From Planctomycetota bacterium (GTDB taxonomy: Bacteria; Planctomycetota; OFTM77): a stretch of DNA of 64,000 nt. The notes under the pieces were generated by a model. The model was not told the DNA's origin. It did not search any database and worked only from the letters and a program-made list of their open reading frames with translations. The position numbers and the translations under genes are program-made. Numbering within the stretch: position 1 is the stretch's first letter; each line of letters starts with the position of its first letter. Below are positions 9,636 to 17,876 of the stretch, in pieces. The stretch covers positions 1 to 64,000 of the forward strand of contig JAJDCO010000040.1 of assembly GCA_029260795.1 (NCBI GenBank), in the 5' to 3' direction.

Positions 9636-10643
9636 ATGGCCCTGCCCGCACCCGACTCCCCTGTCACCAACGAGCGCTCACACTACGCCCGCCACGCCGG
9701 GGCGTTGAAGCGTGAGCTGAAGGAGTCGCTCGAGCCGGACCGGCTGAGAGCGCTCCACGAGATCGTGGCCGGTCGCCACTTTCTCGTGCTCGCTCGGCAG
9801 CTCCTCCTGCTCGGGCTCAGCGGGTGGGCGATCACTCGCTGGGAGACCGTTTGGATCTGGTTACCGGCTGCGATCGTGCTCGGCTTCACCGTCTTCAATT
9901 TCACGGTGCTCCTGCACGAGGTCGTTCACCACGCGGTCTTCGCGAAGCGACGCCCATTCTGGGAGCGTGTGCTCGGACTCGCCTATGGTATCCCGAGTGG
10001 AATCTCCGCTTCTCAGTTCGAGCGCTGGCACCTCGACCACCACTCCGAGCTCGGCTCCTGGACCGGCGATCCGAAGCGTCACCACCTCTCGCCGAAGCGC
10101 AACGCCCGCTGGTTGAAGGCGCTCTATTTCACACCCGCGCTGTTCTTCCTCTACTTTCGTGCGGCCGGGCGTGAAACGCGAGGGTACGAGCCAGCGCTTC
10201 AACGCCGGATCGGTATCGAGCGCCTCATCACGATCGTCGTCCACTTGTCGCTGCTCGCGAGCATCGCTGGCCTCGGGGGCCTCGAGCTGGCGATGCGCCT
10301 CTACGTTGTTCCCGTGTTTCTCGTATTCCCGATCGCCTTCGCGCTGAACCGACTCGGACAGCACTATGACATCTCGCCCGATGATCCCGCCGGTTGGAGC
10401 ACGTTGATGAGGCCGAGCCTGTTCTGGGATCGGGCATTCCTGTGGTCCAACTACCATCTCGAGCATCACTACTTCCCCAACGTCCCGATGTACCGCCTCA
10501 GCGCACTGCATCAGGAGCTGCGCCCACTCTTTCGACGGCATGGCCTTCGGGCACACAGCTATCGGGACCTCCTCGTGAGCTGGTTCGTTCGCAACGCTGC
10601 GCCCCACACGAATTGGGACGCACCCGGGTCGGGTGACGCGTGA
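9636..10643 (+). CDS. Membrane fatty-acid desaturase
   Basis: This 335-residue integral membrane di-iron enzyme should introduce double bonds into acyl chains of lipids using oxygen. The three histidine boxes are intact: HEVVHH near residue 90, HLDHH near 131, and HLEHHYFP near 275. Hydrophobic pairs of helices lie between them. I chose ATG 9636 (start MALPAPDSP); the open frame extends upstream into the M61 gene but that part has no coding character. Its stop overlaps the GTG of prmA by 4 bases (GTGA), so the two are translationally coupled. Presence suggests aerobic growth and membrane-fluidity control. The exact regiospecificity is not readable. Confidence 0.9.
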   Translation: MALPAPDSPVTNERSHYARHAGALKRELKESLEPDRLRALHEIVAGRHFLVLARQLLLLGLSGWAITRWETVWIWLPAAIVLGFTVFNFTVLLHEVVHHAVFAKRRPFWERVLGLAYGIPSGISASQFERWHLDHHSELGSWTGDPKRHHLSPKRNARWLKALYFTPALFFLYFRAAGRETRGYEPALQRRIGIERLITIVVHLSLLASIAGLGGLELAMRLYVVPVFLVFPIAFALNRLGQHYDISPDDPAGWSTLMRPSLFWDRAFLWSNYHLEHHYFPNVPMYRLSALHQELRPLFRRHGLRAHSYRDLLVSWFVRNAAPHTNWDAPGSGDA

Positions 10644-11521
10644 GCCCGACCTCACTCGGGCAACGATGGTTCGAGGTCCGCTTGGTAGCGGCGGTCGACC
10701 AGGGGGAGCTGGTCTACGGGCTGCTCGACGGCCTCGACGTAGTGGGCTTGGAAGAAAGTGACCTCGACTCCGATCGCTTGGAGCTGAGGGCCTTCTTCCG
10801 CGCCGAGGCGTTCGGTGAGCTCGCCGATCTTCGAAGCGCACTGGATGTGGCGACTCGTGAGCCCACGATCCGCATCGTGCACATGCGAGACTTCCGAGAT
10901 CGGGACTGGGCGAAGGAATGGCGAAAGTTCACCGAAGCACTCGCGCTCACTCCGGAGATCTGGGTGAGGCCCTCCTGGTCACGCCTGCCGGAAGGATGCC
11001 GGCCGACACTCGTGATCGAGCTGGATCCTGGCATGGCTTTCGGAACGGGACAGCATGCGACGACGCGTCTCGCTACCGCTCTCCTGGCCGATCGATTGAA
11101 CGCCGAATCGATCGACTCGCTCCTCGACCTGGGCTGCGGCACCGGCATCCTCGCGATCGTCGCGGCGCGAATGGGCGTGCCGAACGTGACGGCGATCGAG
11201 AATGACCCCGTCGCAGCCGAGATCGCTCGGGAAAACGCCGCCGCAAACGGAGCCTCCGACGTGCGGGTGCTGACGGCGTCGTTTGTGGAGGCTGACCTCT
11301 CACCCTGTCCCTTGGTGGTCGCCAACTTGAATGCCGGAATCCTGATCGATCACGCTGATCGGCTAGTCGCACTCACTCGAGCAGGCGGACACCTCATCGT
11401 TTCGGGGATCCAGTCGGGTCGGGAGGCGAGCGTCGCCGAAGCTCTCGTCTCAGAGGGCGCGCACATCGTCGAGCAGCGCACCGAAGAAGGGTGGACCGCG
11501 ATCCGATTGCACCGAGCATGA
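10640..11521 (+). CDS. prmA: Ribosomal protein L11 methyltransferase
   Basis: This 293-residue cytoplasmic SAM methyltransferase should trimethylate ribosomal protein L11; the length equals that of E. coli PrmA. The N-terminal substrate-recognition domain (about 1-100) is followed by the Rossmann domain with the SAM motif DLGCGTGILAI near residue 162 and the catalytic-region segment VVANLNAGIL near 228, as in the PrmA pattern. The start is GTG at 10640, overlapping the desaturase stop by 4 bases. The segment PGMAFGTGQHATTRL is a hallmark of PrmA. Regulation is probably by coupling to the desaturase. I see nothing odd in the protein. Confidence 0.95.
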   Translation: MSPTSLGQRWFEVRLVAAVDQGELVYGLLDGLDVVGLEESDLDSDRLELRAFFRAEAFGELADLRSALDVATREPTIRIVHMRDFRDRDWAKEWRKFTEALALTPEIWVRPSWSRLPEGCRPTLVIELDPGMAFGTGQHATTRLATALLADRLNAESIDSLLDLGCGTGILAIVAARMGVPNVTAIENDPVAAEIARENAAANGASDVRVLTASFVEADLSPCPLVVANLNAGILIDHADRLVALTRAGGHLIVSGIQSGREASVAEALVSEGAHIVEQRTEEGWTAIRLHRA

Positions 11522-11546
11522 AGCGTGCTGATCACGGTCCCGGCCC

Positions 11547-14432
11547 TTATCGAACGTAGCCGAGCGCTCGGAGGCGGGCGAGGTCTTCGGGAGTGTCGAC
11601 GGTTGGAAGCGACCGAAGGCCGCTGCTCTCGTTCCAGAGCCAGGCGGATCCCCGATCCGGCCAGCCGAGCGAGGCAGCCTCTCGATCTGGAATCCCGTTG
11701 CGGCTCACGCGGCCTTCTTCGGAGAGTGTCTCCCGAGAGCCCGCCAAGCGAATCCGCCCCGGTGAGATCGGCTTGTCGTCGATCGACACCTCGACCGTGA
11801 GGGCATCGCCTCGGAACCAAAAGATCAGCTCGGCCCGTCCTCCCGAGAGGCGAGTCTCGAAGGCGAGCTCCGAACGGTCGAGATCGAAGTCGATGCCACT
11901 GGAGGGATCACTCGCCAACCACACGGCGTTGGCATCGAAGACCTCCGAGCACCGAAGCCGCCCACGAACGACCGCCCCTTCCTCTCCTCTCACTCGGAGG
12001 TGGTACCGGCCCGAATAGAGGCTCTCCCGGCGGAACTGGTCGAGCGCCGCCCGAGCACGGGCGACGAGGGCTGCGTCCTCGTTCGCCCAGTCCACCTTCT
12101 CGGCCGGATCTACGGCAGGTCGAAGCAAGGCGGACTTTCCAAACACGGGATCATGCAGGTACTTCCCACCCTCGAGATAGACCGTCTTCAGTGCACTGCT
12201 GTCGTAGGTCGCGTACTCACTGAAGACGGGATGGTCCCGACGAGCGGGATCCAGTCGATCGACTCCCTGCCAGTCGTCGGGCCCTTCGATTCCGAGCCGT
12301 GCCAAGATGGTCGGAACCAGGTCGATGGTACTCACGGGAGCCTCGTGGACCTCCCCCCGAGGGCCATCCGGGAATCGAACGATCAACGGCACCCGAATCT
12401 GATCCTCGTAGAGCGTGTAGCCGTGATGATAGTGATCGTGATCCGCCAGGCCTTCCCCATGGTCGGCCAGCACGGCAACGATCGTGTTCTCCCAGAGGCC
12501 ATTCTTCTTCAGGCTGGCCACGACGGCTCCGATCGCCTGATCGACCTCGGCCACCTCGGCGTCGTAGAAGTCGACGATCCGTCTCCTATCGGCGTCGGTC
12601 AGCTCGGAAGGGATCTCGGGATGCCCCTCATGGGCATAGCGCCGTCGGCCCGGGCGTCTCACGAGGTAGTTGAAGGAGACCTCCTTCCGGAATCTCCCTT
12701 CATAGTCAGGGTCGAGGAATCGTGCGGCGATGTCGGCGGGCACGTCGTAGGGCAAGTGCGGATCCATGATGTGCCAGAACAAGAAGAACGGCGCCGTGCC
12801 GTTTCTCGAGAGGAACTCCTCAATCCTCGGTACCTCGACCGCTACCGACTCGAAGCCACCTCGATACGGATGGGCGTAGATCTCGTAGCCTTGCTCGAGG
12901 CCGTACTTCGGTGAGATGAGGTGGTTGGCCACCATGCCGACCGTTCGATAGCCCTCGCCATAGAGGATCTCCGACAGGAACACGGCGTCGGGGTGCACTC
13001 GTGTCCAGCCTCCCCGACCGCCCCGACCGGCTCCGTGTCGCGAGGGATAGAGGGAGGTGAGCGCCGAGGTGAAGGAGGGCAGCGTCCACGGCGCCGGCGA
13101 CAGAGCTCGATGAAAACGGATGCCTTCGGCGGCGAGGGCTTCGAGATGTGGGGAGGTCGGTCGCTCGTATCCAAAGGCGCTCAGATGATCCGCGCGCAGC
13201 GTGTCGACTCCGATCAGAACGATGTTGGGTCGCTGGGCATCTTGCGGACGCTCGATCGGTACCAGAGCCGGGTTTGCGATGACCGCGAGATCCGAACGAT
13301 GGTCTTGGGGTCCGTAGCGATTCTCCGAGCCGTCGGTGCGAATCACCAACCGGCCCGATTGACCTTCGAATCTCCGCAGGTCGATGCTGACGGGCGTCCA
13401 GGTTCTTGCCTCGCGACTCCGGCGAGGATTGAGGTAGCGTTCGAACAAACGAGTGGTTTCGCCACCCCGTGCGACGAACTCGACCTCGAAGCGAACTCCA
13501 TCGGTGGAGTTTTGATGGGCCGATGGAAGGAACCCGAGCGCGAGCTCGAGATGCGCCGGCCAGGCAACGGTCAACGGCCACGTCACGCTCGTCGGAGAGG
13601 GCAAGAACAGCGAATGCCGCTCCTCGAGCCGGGCTCCCTGCGCGACGGCGGCAGGCACTCGCTTGACGTGATCCCGGAAAGACGGTGGCACGACGAGGTC
13701 GTCGAGACCGTACATGGATCGCACTCGCGGAAGCAGAGAGCTGCTCTCGAGCTCTCGGCGGTAGAGCTCGATTCGCTCCCAGCTCACTCGAGCGGCATCG
13801 TCGGGCAGAGAGAGCTCGAGCGAGGACACCGTCAACCCGTCGGGCACGAACACTTCGACCAGGTGGTCACCTCCCGGTTGGGGCAGGATTCGGGTCGAGG
13901 TCTCCGGCTGAGGCTCTCCGTGTTTGGGCTGCCCATTGGGAGTGGCTTCGACGCGGAGCGGAGAGATCACTCCGGTCCATCGACCACGTGCACGCAAGGT
14001 CAACGATCCTGCTCTCGAAACGACGTCGGGCAGCTCGATGGTCAAGGGCGTCGCCCCGGCATCGGCTCGGAGCCGAGCCGGCCCTTCCTCCGCGGTGCTC
14101 CAGCTCCACCTCGGAATCGTTTCGTCATCCGGGCCCTCGGGCAGGTCCAGCGACTCCGCGTCGAGTGACCAGACCGAGACCTCACGCCATTCCTGCGGCG
14201 AGTCCCCCGAGAGCGGCGAGTCGATCGTCGCGAACTCGAGCAAGTCGAGAAGTCGGACGTATGCCGGCTCGGCCTTTCCAGTCGTTGGCGGCGTGGACGA
14301 TTCGGGCACCCGGGCTTCGCCGGCCGAGCGGGTGATCGTCTTCGGTGCATCCTCGGAGCCCGTCTCGGGCAGCGGGTCGGATCCACAAGACATCAAGAGA
14401 CCCAAAGTCAACGCCAGCCAGTATCGGGACAT
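11547..14432 (-). CDS. Sulfatase-like lipoprotein with Thr at the nucleophile position
   Basis: This 961-residue lipoprotein has a lipobox (LGLLMSC) at residues 11-17; the open frame extends further upstream but ATG 14432 gives the signal. Residues about 40-390 are a beta-rich region of unknown type. The alkaline-phosphatase/sulfatase domain starts near 400 with NIVLIGVDTLRADHLSAFGY. The nucleophile segment reads PWTLPS, with Thr where classical sulfatases have a formylglycine Cys, as in phosphodiesterase/phosphonate-type relatives. Metal-site segments HIMDPHLPY and DHGEGLADHDHYHHG are present. The C-terminal about 200 residues look beta-rich. It may act on phosphate or phosphonate esters rather than sulfate. 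It is convergent with prmA (25 bases apart). Substrate is unknown. Confidence 0.8.
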   Translation of the reverse strand: MSRYWLALTLGLLMSCGSDPLPETGSEDAPKTITRSAGEARVPESSTPPTTGKAEPAYVRLLDLLEFATIDSPLSGDSPQEWREVSVWSLDAESLDLPEGPDDETIPRWSWSTAEEGPARLRADAGATPLTIELPDVVSRAGSLTLRARGRWTGVISPLRVEATPNGQPKHGEPQPETSTRILPQPGGDHLVEVFVPDGLTVSSLELSLPDDAARVSWERIELYRRELESSSLLPRVRSMYGLDDLVVPPSFRDHVKRVPAAVAQGARLEERHSLFLPSPTSVTWPLTVAWPAHLELALGFLPSAHQNSTDGVRFEVEFVARGGETTRLFERYLNPRRSREARTWTPVSIDLRRFEGQSGRLVIRTDGSENRYGPQDHRSDLAVIANPALVPIERPQDAQRPNIVLIGVDTLRADHLSAFGYERPTSPHLEALAAEGIRFHRALSPAPWTLPSFTSALTSLYPSRHGAGRGGRGGWTRVHPDAVFLSEILYGEGYRTVGMVANHLISPKYGLEQGYEIYAHPYRGGFESVAVEVPRIEEFLSRNGTAPFFLFWHIMDPHLPYDVPADIAARFLDPDYEGRFRKEVSFNYLVRRPGRRRYAHEGHPEIPSELTDADRRRIVDFYDAEVAEVDQAIGAVVASLKKNGLWENTIVAVLADHGEGLADHDHYHHGYTLYEDQIRVPLIVRFPDGPRGEVHEAPVSTIDLVPTILARLGIEGPDDWQGVDRLDPARRDHPVFSEYATYDSSALKTVYLEGGKYLHDPVFGKSALLRPAVDPAEKVDWANEDAALVARARAALDQFRRESLYSGRYHLRVRGEEGAVVRGRLRCSEVFDANAVWLASDPSSGIDFDLDRSELAFETRLSGGRAELIFWFRGDALTVEVSIDDKPISPGRIRLAGSRETLSEEGRVSRNGIPDREAASLGWPDRGSAWLWNESSGLRSLPTVDTPEDLARLRALGYVR

Positions 14433-14627
14433 CTTCGGCTCCTGTCGGGGGAGAAAACCTGAGTGCATCAAGGTCCCACAGAGGCTCGACATCTGAAAGA
14501 CGAGAGTCCGAGCCTTCGGGCCCACCTGCCAGAAGTCTCTTTTTAATTGACAGATACATAAGATCGCCGATATCCTGGCCGACGCGGTTGGGAGAATCAC
14601 CCCCCTCTCCCGAAGATCCCACCTCCG

Positions 14628-15539
14628 ATGACCGACCCCATTCCCACCGGCCCCTCCCGGTGCCTGATCGGGCTCTCCGATCGAACCGACCTCCCGACGG
14701 AGAACGGCCACGGCCTGACTTGGCATTGCTTCGGCATGGAGCACCAGATTCAGGTGTATGGCGAGCAGCGAGCGCGGCTTCGCAAGCTCTGCCAGGAGAT
14801 GCGTCAGATCTCCCTCGATGTCGAGCGCTGCGTCGGCCGCCAGCCCGGAAACGAGCTCGACGTCCTCAATGACTTCGGTGCTGCGGCGAGAGTCCGAGTG
14901 AGCCCGACTCTCTATGCGTTGCTGCTGACGGCGAAGCACCTGTGGCGGCAGACACACGAGGCCTATGAACCCGTCATGGATCAACCGACTCGATCCCTTT
15001 GGCCGAGCACGCGTCGGCTATCGCCGTTTCGACGCCTCGAGCTCGATCCCCACCGAGGCACGGCTCGAATCCGCGGCGAACGAATACGACTCGACCTCTC
15101 GGATCTCGGCATCGGTTGGCTGCACGACCGATTCCTGCAGCGGGCTGGCCGAGAGCGGATTCGAAGCGGGCTGCTGACGAGCGGTGAACATCACGTGACC
15201 GCCCTCGGACCTCCGCCTTTCGACGACACGTGGCCTTTGGAGATCACGGCCGACCTGACGCCACGAAAACGTCTGCGGGTACCGCTTCGCTTCGCCTCCG
15301 GCGTGCTGACGGTTTGCCGTCGAGCGGCGCGCTTGGAAGACGACGAGAGTGGCGAGGCCTGGACGCTCGCGGTGGCGACGAAATCCGGGCTAGAAGGAGT
15401 CGCCTTTGCTCGCTCAGCGGGCTTCGTCACTCAACCAGAGTCCCTCGCCGAGCTCGCCAGTCGACTGGGCGGCCGCGGAGTGTGGCTGGCCCGTCGGCGC
15501 CCTGAGGGCATTGAAGCCTATCGTCCTCTCGCCGAGTAG
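14628..15539 (+). CDS. Degenerate ApbE-like (FAD:protein FMN transferase-like) protein
   Basis: This 303-residue protein follows the ApbE fold in order. It has a GMEHQIQV start strand, a helical segment with LND (ApbE SELSRLN), SPTLYALLLTAKHLWRQTHEAYEPVMD (ApbE S..L..LL..A......GAFDP), DLSDLGIGWLHDR (ApbE DLGGIAKGYAVDR) and SGLLTSGEHHVTALG (ApbE GGD...G). ApbE attaches FMN to Thr of RNF/NQR subunits. Several signature residues are altered here: the Gly-Gly of DLGG, the Lys of AKG and the whole HIxDPRTG motif are absent. Catalysis is therefore doubtful. No signal peptide or lipobox is seen, unlike most ApbE. No RNF, NQR or flavoprotein gene is nearby. The ATG at 14628 follows a weak ribosome site. 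The family match is by eye. Confidence 0.6.
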   Translation: MTDPIPTGPSRCLIGLSDRTDLPTENGHGLTWHCFGMEHQIQVYGEQRARLRKLCQEMRQISLDVERCVGRQPGNELDVLNDFGAAARVRVSPTLYALLLTAKHLWRQTHEAYEPVMDQPTRSLWPSTRRLSPFRRLELDPHRGTARIRGERIRLDLSDLGIGWLHDRFLQRAGRERIRSGLLTSGEHHVTALGPPPFDDTWPLEITADLTPRKRLRVPLRFASGVLTVCRRAARLEDDESGEAWTLAVATKSGLEGVAFARSAGFVTQPESLAELASRLGGRGVWLARRRPEGIEAYRPLAE

Positions 15540-15540
15540 A

Positions 15541-15573
15541 GCCAGCGGCGGGAGCCTCGCTCCCGCCGCTGGC
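15541..15573. terminator. Perfect 14-bp hairpin between convergent genes
   Basis: The 14-base arm at 15541-15554 pairs perfectly with 15560-15573 around a 5-base loop (CCTCG). It lies directly after the ApbE-like stop and 11 bases before the end of the leftward gene, so it can serve both strands. There is no T-run on either side. Confidence 0.7.
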
Positions 15574-15584
15574 CGTACCGAAGG

Positions 15585-17660
15585 TCAGCGAATGTCGTCT
15601 GCGATCCCGTCGTCGTCAACGCCATTCGGGCCCATGCTGTAGAGCTCGAACCGTCCTTCTTCGAGCCGGTAGACGAAGAGATTCCCCCACGGGTCGATCA
15701 AGAAGTCCGAGCTGGGATCACCGAGCTCATCGAGGGCCTTCGGATACCGACCGTGCTGCTCCTGATACACCTCGAGCAGAGCTCGGGTTTGGGCAAGCTG
15801 CGAGCGCGCGTACTCGTTAGTATCGACGGGCAACATGCCGGGTCCACGTGCCCCGAAGGTGAAGAGCCCAAAGCCGAAGAAAGCACCCGCATAGAAGTCG
15901 GGGCCGATTGGAGAGACACCTTTGAACTGCCAGGCGCCCTTCTCGCACGTCGAGTAGCTTGCGCTGCCGGTGAGGAACACCGCCAGATCCGCCGCCGTCG
16001 GGAGCTGGGCCACGTCGATGGCGCCGCTCTCGCCGAGGAACCCAATCACTTGCTGACCGGTCGTGAAGAGGACCTCGAAGAGCGCCGGGATGTCGTAGTA
16101 GCTCATCGAGGCGAACTCCTCGGGGACACCGGTGCGCGCTGTGGCCTGACGAAATCGCTCGTTGGAAACGATGCTCTGAGAGGCGTCACCGCGCCGCCGA
16201 ATCAACCCCTTGATGTCCTGGGAGTGAGCCGAGAAGGCGAGGTAGCCATCGATGACTGCCCAGGCAGGCTGAATGGGCAACGGCTGGTCATCGAACTTGA
16301 GAACGTAGATGTCGACATCCCGAAAGCGGGTCCGCGCCAGACTCGCGCCGGGTGAGATCTCGGCGAGGATGTCTTCGGCGTGCGCGACGAGAACGCCGGC
16401 GTCCCTCATGCCGATGAGAACGACGGTACCGGGGATCGGGATCATACCGGTCGGCGCCGTCTGGAAGTACAGCACCTCGCCGGTCAGCTTGGCAGCGAAG
16501 TCCGCTTCGACATCGAAGCCCGTCTTCTGATGGAACTTCTCCAGATCGTCGTCGAGCAAATCGTAGTCGATCGCTTTCGAGACATCGCGCGCCAGCTGGA
16601 TCAGATGGCGAGCTCCAATGGATGCATGTCCCATCAGCAGCGCGTCCTTGGGGACATACTGCCAGGCGGTGTTCGTGATGTTCTTCTCTGGAAGAAGTGA
16701 GAACAGCCCTCGACGAGATTCGCCGCCGATCAGGGCACTGGCGGACTCGACCTGTCCTGCCACCAGGCGGTGCACCCAAGCAAAGGACTGAGCCTCATCC
16801 AAGCCGAGAGCGACGACCAGGTTGTCGTAGATCTCGAGTGAGTTCTCATCCTCGGGAAGCTCCGCCTCCAAGAGTCCTCGTCCGGTCGACACGAAGCCGC
16901 CCAAGTTGACCCAGAGCTGAAGGTCGTCTCCCGGCTCCGTCACACGAGAGAACGATCGTTGAAAGACCGGCTCCTTGTTCAGCTCACCACCGCCGGTGAC
17001 CAGCCGAGGGAGTACGAGCTCCACGGTACGACGCGAGAAGGCGAGAATGGTGCGTCCCTCGGATGGAGACGCGATATAGACGCCACGCTTGCCACCGTGA
17101 TACTCGACAGCGATACCGGCAACCTCGAAGCTCGCCGGACGTCCTTCCGGAAGCGGTCCGGCCAGCTCGGTCATGACCTCCTCGAACCAGTCGATGACCT
17201 TGTCCCAAGCCTCCTCGGAGTCCCCGATCTGGACATCGATGACCAGACCGAGGTCGGGCTCCCCTTCGGCACCGGGCTCTTGATGACGTCCGGCCGGATG
17301 GATGTGGGTCAAGGCGACTTCGACTCGCTGGAATTCCAGCTCGAGAAGCAGGTCGAGATCCAAAGGCACGGGGAGCTCGCGAAGCATCTCCTCGATGGGG
17401 CCCTCTGTCGAGAAGAGCGGAGCGATGGCCTTGCGAACGTTCTCGTCCTGGAACATGCGATAGATGGCGGCGGTTCGGTACTCCCGCGCCGTCGTGGCCA
17501 GGTCGGGGAATGCGATGTAGGCGAGGCTGCCCTCGGGCAGTGCCTCACGCAGGGTCTTGGCTTGAATGCTCGGAGACGAGTCGGGGGAATCGGTCGGCGA
17601 GAGCTCACCGAGACCGACGATCAGGAGGCTGGTACAGAGCCACGAGGTAAGCAGAGACAT
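15585..17660 (-). CDS. Secreted DUF3352-like protein with GspG-like C-terminal domain
   Basis: This 691-residue protein starts at ATG 17660, preceded by GGGAGGA, and has a hydrophobic leader. The first about 590 residues resemble the neighbouring 758-residue paralog, beginning LPEGSLAYIAFPDLATT and sharing the pattern through to the end of the region; both look like DUF3352-type proteins. The last about 75 residues (SQLAQTRALLEVYQEQHGRYP...DPWGNLFVYR...YSMGPNGVDDDGIADDI) match the C-terminal core of type II secretion pseudopilin GspG, including the DPWGN turn and the acidic calcium-type loop. The N-terminal pilin helix and prepilin leader are absent. A role as periplasmic or surface protein is inferred; function is unknown. 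The gene lies 162 bases downstream of no promoter-like gene but behind the TlpA-type paralog and its terminator. Confidence 0.7.
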   Translation of the reverse strand: MSLLTSWLCTSLLIVGLGELSPTDSPDSSPSIQAKTLREALPEGSLAYIAFPDLATTAREYRTAAIYRMFQDENVRKAIAPLFSTEGPIEEMLRELPVPLDLDLLLELEFQRVEVALTHIHPAGRHQEPGAEGEPDLGLVIDVQIGDSEEAWDKVIDWFEEVMTELAGPLPEGRPASFEVAGIAVEYHGGKRGVYIASPSEGRTILAFSRRTVELVLPRLVTGGGELNKEPVFQRSFSRVTEPGDDLQLWVNLGGFVSTGRGLLEAELPEDENSLEIYDNLVVALGLDEAQSFAWVHRLVAGQVESASALIGGESRRGLFSLLPEKNITNTAWQYVPKDALLMGHASIGARHLIQLARDVSKAIDYDLLDDDLEKFHQKTGFDVEADFAAKLTGEVLYFQTAPTGMIPIPGTVVLIGMRDAGVLVAHAEDILAEISPGASLARTRFRDVDIYVLKFDDQPLPIQPAWAVIDGYLAFSAHSQDIKGLIRRRGDASQSIVSNERFRQATARTGVPEEFASMSYYDIPALFEVLFTTGQQVIGFLGESGAIDVAQLPTAADLAVFLTGSASYSTCEKGAWQFKGVSPIGPDFYAGAFFGFGLFTFGARGPGMLPVDTNEYARSQLAQTRALLEVYQEQHGRYPKALDELGDPSSDFLIDPWGNLFVYRLEEGRFELYSMGPNGVDDDGIADDIR

Positions 17661-17821
17661 CGGGGGATCCTCCCAAGGATGCCGGGTCGGTTGAATCCGA
17701 GTGACCGTGCTCGACCACTCTTTCGACTCGACATCATCGGAGGAGAGCGTCTTCAGCACGATCTATCGAATTCGATAGTTCTCATCACCCTGGCTAATGA
17801 TTGAAACGAGCGCCAACAGAA

Positions 17822-17847
17822 ACGGCCCGCGCCGAAGCGCGGGCCGT
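17822..17847 (-). terminator. 11-bp hairpin with UUCG-type tetraloop
   Basis: An 11-bp perfect stem (17822-17832 with 17837-17847) closes the tetraloop C(TTCG)G on the minus strand, an extra-stable RNA loop. It sits 30 bases beyond the stop of the leftward TlpA-fusion gene and is followed by TTTCTGTT, a weak T-tract. It probably ends that transcript and isolates the downstream paralog. Confidence 0.8.
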
Positions 17848-17876
17848 CATCGAATCCAATGCGGGACCGAGAGGGA

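Noticed and set aside
15585..17660. Type II secretion pseudopilin operon
   Set aside because: Only the C-terminal GspG-like core is present on a much larger protein; prepilin leader, pilin helix and other gsp genes are absent.
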